Positions 5,824-8,776 of a stretch of 8,776 bases of DNA are shown in pieces. Location of the stretch: positions 1-8,776 of the forward strand of contig JANYHP010000594.1 in the NCBI GenBank assembly GCA_025359005.1, in the 5' to 3' direction. The first letter of the stretch is position 1. Each line of letters begins with the position of its first letter. Origin of the DNA: Hyphomicrobiaceae bacterium. GTDB lineage: Bacteria > Pseudomonadota > Alphaproteobacteria > Rhizobiales > Hyphomicrobiaceae. Made by a program: the position numbers and the translations under genes. Below the pieces are notes generated by a model. That model did not search any database and had not been told where the DNA came from. It worked only from the letters and a program-made list of their open reading frames with translations.

Positions 5824-5982
5824 TTAACCACACTGAACCCCGCTCGGCCGCTGCCGCCGCATGCGATTGCCCGAAACACGGGCCTTTCCAACTTTTTTCA
5901 GCCAATCTATCCCCCCACGTCTGGGCGGGCGTATACTGAAGGCATCCGGGACGCCGGTGTTCTTCGACCTGCTCTTTGACAT
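5824..5982 (-). CDS. Possible 52-aa basic small protein, unrecognised
   Basis: The gap between ggt and apt (5730-6064) contains one short minus-strand frame of interest. From ATG 5982 it encodes MSKSRSKNTGVPDAF and a Lys/Arg-rich remainder including GIDWLKKVGKARVSGNR. GGAAGAG lies about 6 nt before the ATG, a good ribosome site for this window. It has no membrane segment and no motif I recognise. It is 82 bp after the apt stop and 94 bp before the ggt start on the same strand, so it could share a transcript with either. Short open frames are common by chance in GC-rich DNA, so this remains tentative. The rest of the gap shows no clear terminator or promoter. Confidence 0.28.
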   Translation of the reverse strand: MSKSRSKNTGVPDAFSIRPPRRGGIDWLKKVGKARVSGNRMRRQRPSGVQCG

Positions 5983-6064
5983 CGTGAACTCTTCCACCCG
6001 GCGCGGGCAGGCCACGCCAACCCCGGCAGCCCCGTGCGCGGCGCGCAGTCTCGTGTCAGGCCGC

Positions 6065-6595
6065 TCAATGCCCGTCGAACTGCATCAGCGCCCAGGCGTC
6101 GATGCCGGCGCCGCGCAGTTTCGCAGCCCCCCCCAGCTCCGGCAGGTCGATCACGAAGCAGGCGCCGACGATCTCGCCCCCCGCCCGGCCGATCAGGCGA
6201 CAGGCCGCCGCCGCGGTACCGCCCGTGGCGATCAGATCGTCGACGATCAGCACGCGGCGGCCACGGTCGAGCGCGTCCTGGTGCATCTCGATGGTATCGG
6301 TGCCGTATTCGAGCGCGTAGTCCTCCGCGTGCACGCGCCACGGCAGCTTGCCCTTCTTGCGGATCGGCACGAAGCCGCAACCGAGCCTGTCCGCCATTGC
6401 CCCGCCGAGGATGAAGCCGCGCGCCTCGATGCCGGCCACCGCATCGATCGGCGTGCCGCGATAGCGGTCCGTCATCTGTGTCAGCAAGGCCTTGAATCCC
6501 GGCCCGTCGCCGAACAGCGTGGTCACATCGCGAAACAGAATGCCGGGCTTTGGATAATCCGGGATCGTCCGCACGAGACGCTTCAGGTCAGTCAT
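6065..6595 (-). CDS. apt: Adenine phosphoribosyltransferase
   Basis: Apt makes AMP from adenine and PRPP in the cytoplasm (purine salvage). The 176-aa length is normal. The sequence runs IRTIPDYP-like start (RTIPDYPKPGILFRDVTTLF, 9-28), AGIEARGFILG (54-64), the flexible-loop region RKKGKLPWR and ALEYGTDTIEMH (94-105), and the PRPP-binding motif VLIVDDLIATGGTA (115-128). All are family hallmarks. I chose ATG 6595 (MTDLKRLVRTIPDYP) because homologues start close to that conserved segment; ATGs at 6616, 6655 and 6661 are in frame but add unconserved sequence, and no start has a strong ribosome site. The next gene rightwards, arfB, ends 171 bp upstream on the same strand, and a possible promoter lies between them, so apt is probably transcribed separately. 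Confidence 0.95.
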   Translation of the reverse strand: MTDLKRLVRTIPDYPKPGILFRDVTTLFGDGPGFKALLTQMTDRYRGTPIDAVAGIEARGFILGGAMADRLGCGFVPIRKKGKLPWRVHAEDYALEYGTDTIEMHQDALDRGRRVLIVDDLIATGGTAAAACRLIGRAGGEIVGACFVIDLPELGGAAKLRGAGIDAWALMQFDGH

Positions 6596-6663
6596 GGCTG
6601 GAAATCCGGAAGACATTGCGTGGGGGCGCGCGCTGTGGGTCAATTCATCGGCCATGCCCAACT

Positions 6664-6689
6664 CCCGTAGCGTTGCAACTATACGTCAA
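6664..6689 (-). promoter_or_regulatory. Possible apt promoter
   Basis: On the minus strand TTGACG (6689-6684) is followed after 12 nt by GCTACGGG (6671-6664), similar to the Caulobacter-type TTGACG / GCTA pattern. A TATAGT overlaps the spacer and could be an alternative -10. The predicted start near 6657 would leave the ATG at 6661 untranscribed and favours a downstream apt start. Confidence 0.35.
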
Positions 6690-6766
6690 ACCGTCGAAGT
6701 GGGTCACTATGCCCCCTCCAAGAGCGTAGCGCGACGGATTGGGAGCGGGCACCGCAAAGCCGGCCT

Positions 6767-7186
6767 TCAGTCCCAGCCCTTGCTCTGCCGGTGCTTCTTC
6801 ACCGTGCTGCGCAGCTTCTTGCCTTCGACGCGGCGCTCCTTGGAGGCGCGCGTCGGCTTGGTCTTGATACGCCGCTTCGGCACGATGGTCGCCGCCGCCA
6901 CCAGTTCCACCAGCCGCTCGCGCGCGTCCCGGCGGTTGGCATCCTGGGTGCGGTGACGATCGGCCTGGATGATCAGCATCCCGTCCTTGGTCATGCGGTG
7001 GCCGGCCAGCCGCGACAGCCGCGCCTTGATGGGCTCCGACAGCGACGGCGACGCGGCCACATCAAAGCGCAACTCAACCGCGGTCGAAACCTTGTTGACG
7101 TTCTGCCCGCCCGGACCTGACGAGCGCACGAAGCTCTCGGCCAGTTCATCGTCAGGGATCGACAGTGTGGGCGTGATTCGCAGCAT
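6767..7186 (-). CDS. arfB: Alternative ribosome-rescue factor ArfB (YaeJ)
   Basis: ArfB is a peptidyl-tRNA hydrolase that frees ribosomes stalled at the end of non-stop mRNA. The 139-aa size matches the E. coli protein (140 aa) and excludes full-length release factors. It has the catalytic GGQ at residues 26-28 in SSGPGGQNVNKVSTAVELRF, a compact domain to about residue 100, and a basic C-terminal tail (KRRIKTKPTRASKERR, then KKLRSTVKKHRQSKGW) of the kind that enters the empty mRNA channel. The start at ATG 7186 gives the family N-terminus MLRITPTLSIPDDEL. The frame stays open to 7414 but the added residues look random. No Shine-Dalgarno precedes 7186; instead TTATAT lies 6 nt upstream, suggesting a leaderless message. 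It is divergent from the substrate-binding protein gene. Confidence 0.93.
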   Translation of the reverse strand: MLRITPTLSIPDDELAESFVRSSGPGGQNVNKVSTAVELRFDVAASPSLSEPIKARLSRLAGHRMTKDGMLIIQADRHRTQDANRRDARERLVELVAAATIVPKRRIKTKPTRASKERRVEGKKLRSTVKKHRQSKGWD

Positions 7187-7192
7187 GCGCGC

Positions 7193-7198
7193 ATATAA
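7193..7198 (-). promoter_or_regulatory. -10-like box abutting the arfB start
   Basis: TTATAT on the minus strand ends 6 nt before the arfB ATG (7186), the spacing expected if transcription starts at the A of ATG. No good -35 is seen (TTCTGC at 7221-7216 is poor). The remaining interval 7199-7428 between arfB and the plus-strand gene has only weak candidates, such as an imperfectly spaced CCGGGAC/GTCCCGG inverted repeat (7324-7330, 7356-7362). Confidence 0.35.
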
Positions 7199-7428
7199 GC
7201 CCAAATGCCGTGTGTGCAGAAGCCTCGACTGAGCATGCCGTGGCGCATCGAGCGGCATCCATCGTCGTGTGCGAGCCGGGCCGCAGCGACCAAGCCCAAC
7301 GCGCGCCCCAACAAAGGCGGGCACCGGGACCGCTCCCCTCAACGGGCTTGCCTCCGTCCCGGCTCTGTCGGAACAATGGCTGTCACGGCCATGATCGGCG
7401 CACGCCGACCACACCCTCCGGAGCCCTC

Positions 7429-8427
7429 ATGCGTTCAGCAACCCGCTTGCTTGCCCTCGTTCTTGCTTTCATGCTCCAGCCGTTCGCGCTGCAGGCCCAG
7501 CCGGTGGAGATCCGGATCACCAAGCAGCCCGGCCTCCTCTATCTGCCGATGATCCTGATGGAGACCGGCAAGCTCGTCGAAAAGCATGCAGTCGCCCAAG
7601 GCCTCGGCGAGGTGCGAACGAATTGGGTCACTTTCAACAGCGGCGGTGCGGCGACCGACGCACTGCTGTCCGGCAATGTTGATTTCGTCACCAGCGGCGC
7701 GTCGAACTTGCTCCTGCTGTGGGATCGCACCAAAGGCGGCGTGAAGGGCGTGGCCGCATGCGGTGGCATGCCGATGTATCTGCTGACGCGCAATCCCGCG
7801 GTCAAAACGCTGGCCGACTTCACCACCAAGGATCGCATTGCCGTTCCCACCATCAAGGTGTCCTCGCAAGCGACCATATTGCAGATGGCGGCGGAGCAGC
7901 AGTTCGGCGCCGGCCAAGCCGGCAAGCTCGATGCCATCACGCTGCAACTCGGCCACCCCGATGCGACGCTGTCGCTGTTGTCGCCATCGAGCGAGGTCAA
8001 CAGCCACTTCTCGCTGCCGCCCTATCAGAACATCGCCTTGAAGGACCCCGCCGTGCACAAGGTGCTCTCGTCGGTCGACGTGTTCGGCGGCCCGGTCAAC
8101 AACGCCATCGTATTCGCAACCGCGAAATTCCACGACGCGAACCCAAAGGTCATCGCAGCCGTGATGGCGGCGCTCGCGGACGCGATGGAGATGATCAAGA
8201 CCGAACCACGCAAGGCCATCGATATCTACCTGACGCAGGTCAAAGAGAAGGTGACGGCCGAAGAACTCGTCGCAATGCTCAAGGAGCCGGGCGCGGTGTT
8301 TGACGTGGCACCCGTTGGCATGACGAAGTTTGCAACCTTCATGGCCAAGGCCGGCACTCTGAAGACCACGCCGGCGAGTTGGAAGGACTTCTTCTTTGCC
8401 GAGGCGCACGCGCTCAATGGCAACTGA
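7429..8427 (+). CDS. ABC transporter substrate-binding protein, NitT/TauT-like
   Basis: The 332-aa precursor has a signal peptide (MRSATRLLALVLAFMLQPFALQA, cleavage probably after residue 23) and then a periplasmic-binding-protein fold of the SsuA/THI5/NitT-TauT kind: EIRITKQPGLLYLPMILMETG near the N-terminus, NSGGAATDALLSGNVDFV (about 69-86), a hinge-side TLADFTTKDRIAVPTIKVSSQATIL (about 124-148), and a C-terminal lobe with a long helix (NPKVIAAVMAALADAMEMI). Family members deliver sulfonates, nitrate, pyrimidine precursors or similar small molecules to an ABC permease; the ligand here is unknown. There is no lipobox, so it is a soluble periplasmic protein. The start at 7429 has GGAG 5 nt upstream. 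No permease or ATPase gene follows; the next gene overlaps it by 11 bp. Confidence 0.9.
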   Translation: MRSATRLLALVLAFMLQPFALQAQPVEIRITKQPGLLYLPMILMETGKLVEKHAVAQGLGEVRTNWVTFNSGGAATDALLSGNVDFVTSGASNLLLLWDRTKGGVKGVAACGGMPMYLLTRNPAVKTLADFTTKDRIAVPTIKVSSQATILQMAAEQQFGAGQAGKLDAITLQLGHPDATLSLLSPSSEVNSHFSLPPYQNIALKDPAVHKVLSSVDVFGGPVNNAIVFATAKFHDANPKVIAAVMAALADAMEMIKTEPRKAIDIYLTQVKEKVTAEELVAMLKEPGAVFDVAPVGMTKFATFMAKAGTLKTTPASWKDFFFAEAHALNGN

Positions 8428-8776
8428 CGCCGCGCATGCATTGGCGGCCGTGTACGCGCTGCCGCACATCGACCTGGTGGCGGTGGCCGTCTTCGCGGTG
8501 ACCGGCGCGCTGACCGCGTCGCGCAAAGAGATGGATATCGTCGGCTTCATCTGGCTTGGCGTCGTCACCGGCGTCGGCGGCGGCACCGTGCGCGACCTGT
8601 TGCTCGGCGTGCCGGTGTTCTGGGTTCATGAACCGCTGTTCGTCATCGTCTCAGCGCTCACGGCGGCGCTGGTGTATTTCTTCGCGCACGTACCGCAATC
8701 GCGCTATCGCGTGTTGCTGTGGCTGGATGCCGTCGGGCTCGCGTTCGTTGCGGTGGCGGGTGCCGAGAAGGGGCTC
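8417..8776 (+). CDS. TRIC-family (UPF0126, YicG/YadS-like) cation channel, partial
   Basis: The frame is open from ATG 8417 to the end of the window (120 codons seen; the family is about 200 aa, so roughly the last 40 percent is missing). The segments IDLVAVAVFAVTGALTASRKEMDIVGFIWLGVVTGVGGGTVRDLLLG (18-64) match the first repeat of the TRIC/UPF0126 fold, with the GGGTVRD signature. Further hydrophobic segments follow at about 73-90 and 98-115, the last being DAVGLAFVAVAGAEKGL, which opens the second repeat. Known members are trimeric inner-membrane channels for monovalent cations; some relatives have been linked to amino-acid movement. The ATG lies inside the end of the upstream gene (11-bp overlap), with only a distant GAGG at 8401-8404, so translation is probably coupled to it. 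Confidence 0.9.
   Translation, partial: MATDAAHALAAVYALPHIDLVAVAVFAVTGALTASRKEMDIVGFIWLGVVTGVGGGTVRDLLLGVPVFWVHEPLFVIVSALTAALVYFFAHVPQSRYRVLLWLDAVGLAFVAVAGAEKGL

Noticed and set aside
5861..6670. 269-aa plus-strand open frame
   Set aside because: Covers apt in antisense and lacks any recognisable domain; Apt motifs on the minus strand are decisive.
6767..7414. Longer ArfB start at 7414 or a full release factor (RF1/RF2)
   Set aside because: The added N-terminal residues look random, and the protein has the short GGQ domain plus basic tail of ArfB without the codon-recognition domain.
7435..8586. 383-aa minus-strand open frame
   Set aside because: Antisense to the substrate-binding protein and TRIC genes; low-complexity Arg/His-rich translation and no start signal.
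1..8776. Defence, toxin-antitoxin, CRISPR or biosynthetic system
   Set aside because: No gene pair or domain of such systems is visible; every supported gene belongs to a known housekeeping, transport or mobile-element family, or is a small unknown.

Overview
This window comes from a GC-rich bacterial chromosome, most likely an alphaproteobacterium. The evidence is the codon composition, the style of the housekeeping proteins (Apt, ArfB, a TRIC/UPF0126 channel, a small alphaproteobacterial-type hypothetical) and promoters close to TTGACR / GCTANNNN or TATMAT. I cannot name the genus.

Positions 1-1852 are a decayed mobile-DNA patch. An IS21-family element, transcribed leftwards, has a recognisable TGT end at 1506 with two 18-bp terminal repeats. 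Its istA transposase gene is broken three times: by a homopolymer frameshift at 1020-1026, by a 302-bp MITE-like element (485-786) with 10-bp target duplications that cut the second catalytic Asp region, and by a 29-bp insertion near 328-362. No istB and no second IS end are visible. On its right flank the IS abuts the C-terminal third of a phage-type tyrosine recombinase (1507-1776). That relic lies beside the 3' end of a tRNA-Leu(GAG) gene, the usual layout of an integrated island at a tRNA attachment site. A strong bidirectional terminator (1808-1835) separates relic and tRNA.

From 1853 rightwards the DNA is ordinary core chromosome: tRNA-Leu (minus); a class I PLP aminotransferase (minus); an 85-aa conserved small protein divergent from it (plus), with a cluster of perfect hairpins between the two promoters; a periplasmic gamma-glutamyltranspeptidase (minus, convergent with the small protein, 3-bp gap); a possible 52-aa basic ORF; adenine phosphoribosyltransferase (minus); the ribosome-rescue hydrolase ArfB (minus); and, divergently, an ABC-type substrate-binding protein whose stop overlaps the start of a TRIC-family cation channel gene that runs off the window end.

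Functionally the core part combines amino-acid and glutathione metabolism (aminotransferase, GGT), purine salvage (Apt), translation quality control (ArfB) and transport (SBP, TRIC). I see no defence system, CRISPR array or biosynthetic cluster, and no compelling undescribed system. The most interesting points are the nested insertions at the tRNA-Leu island edge, the hairpin cluster at 3468-3593 and the SBP/TRIC overlapping pair.
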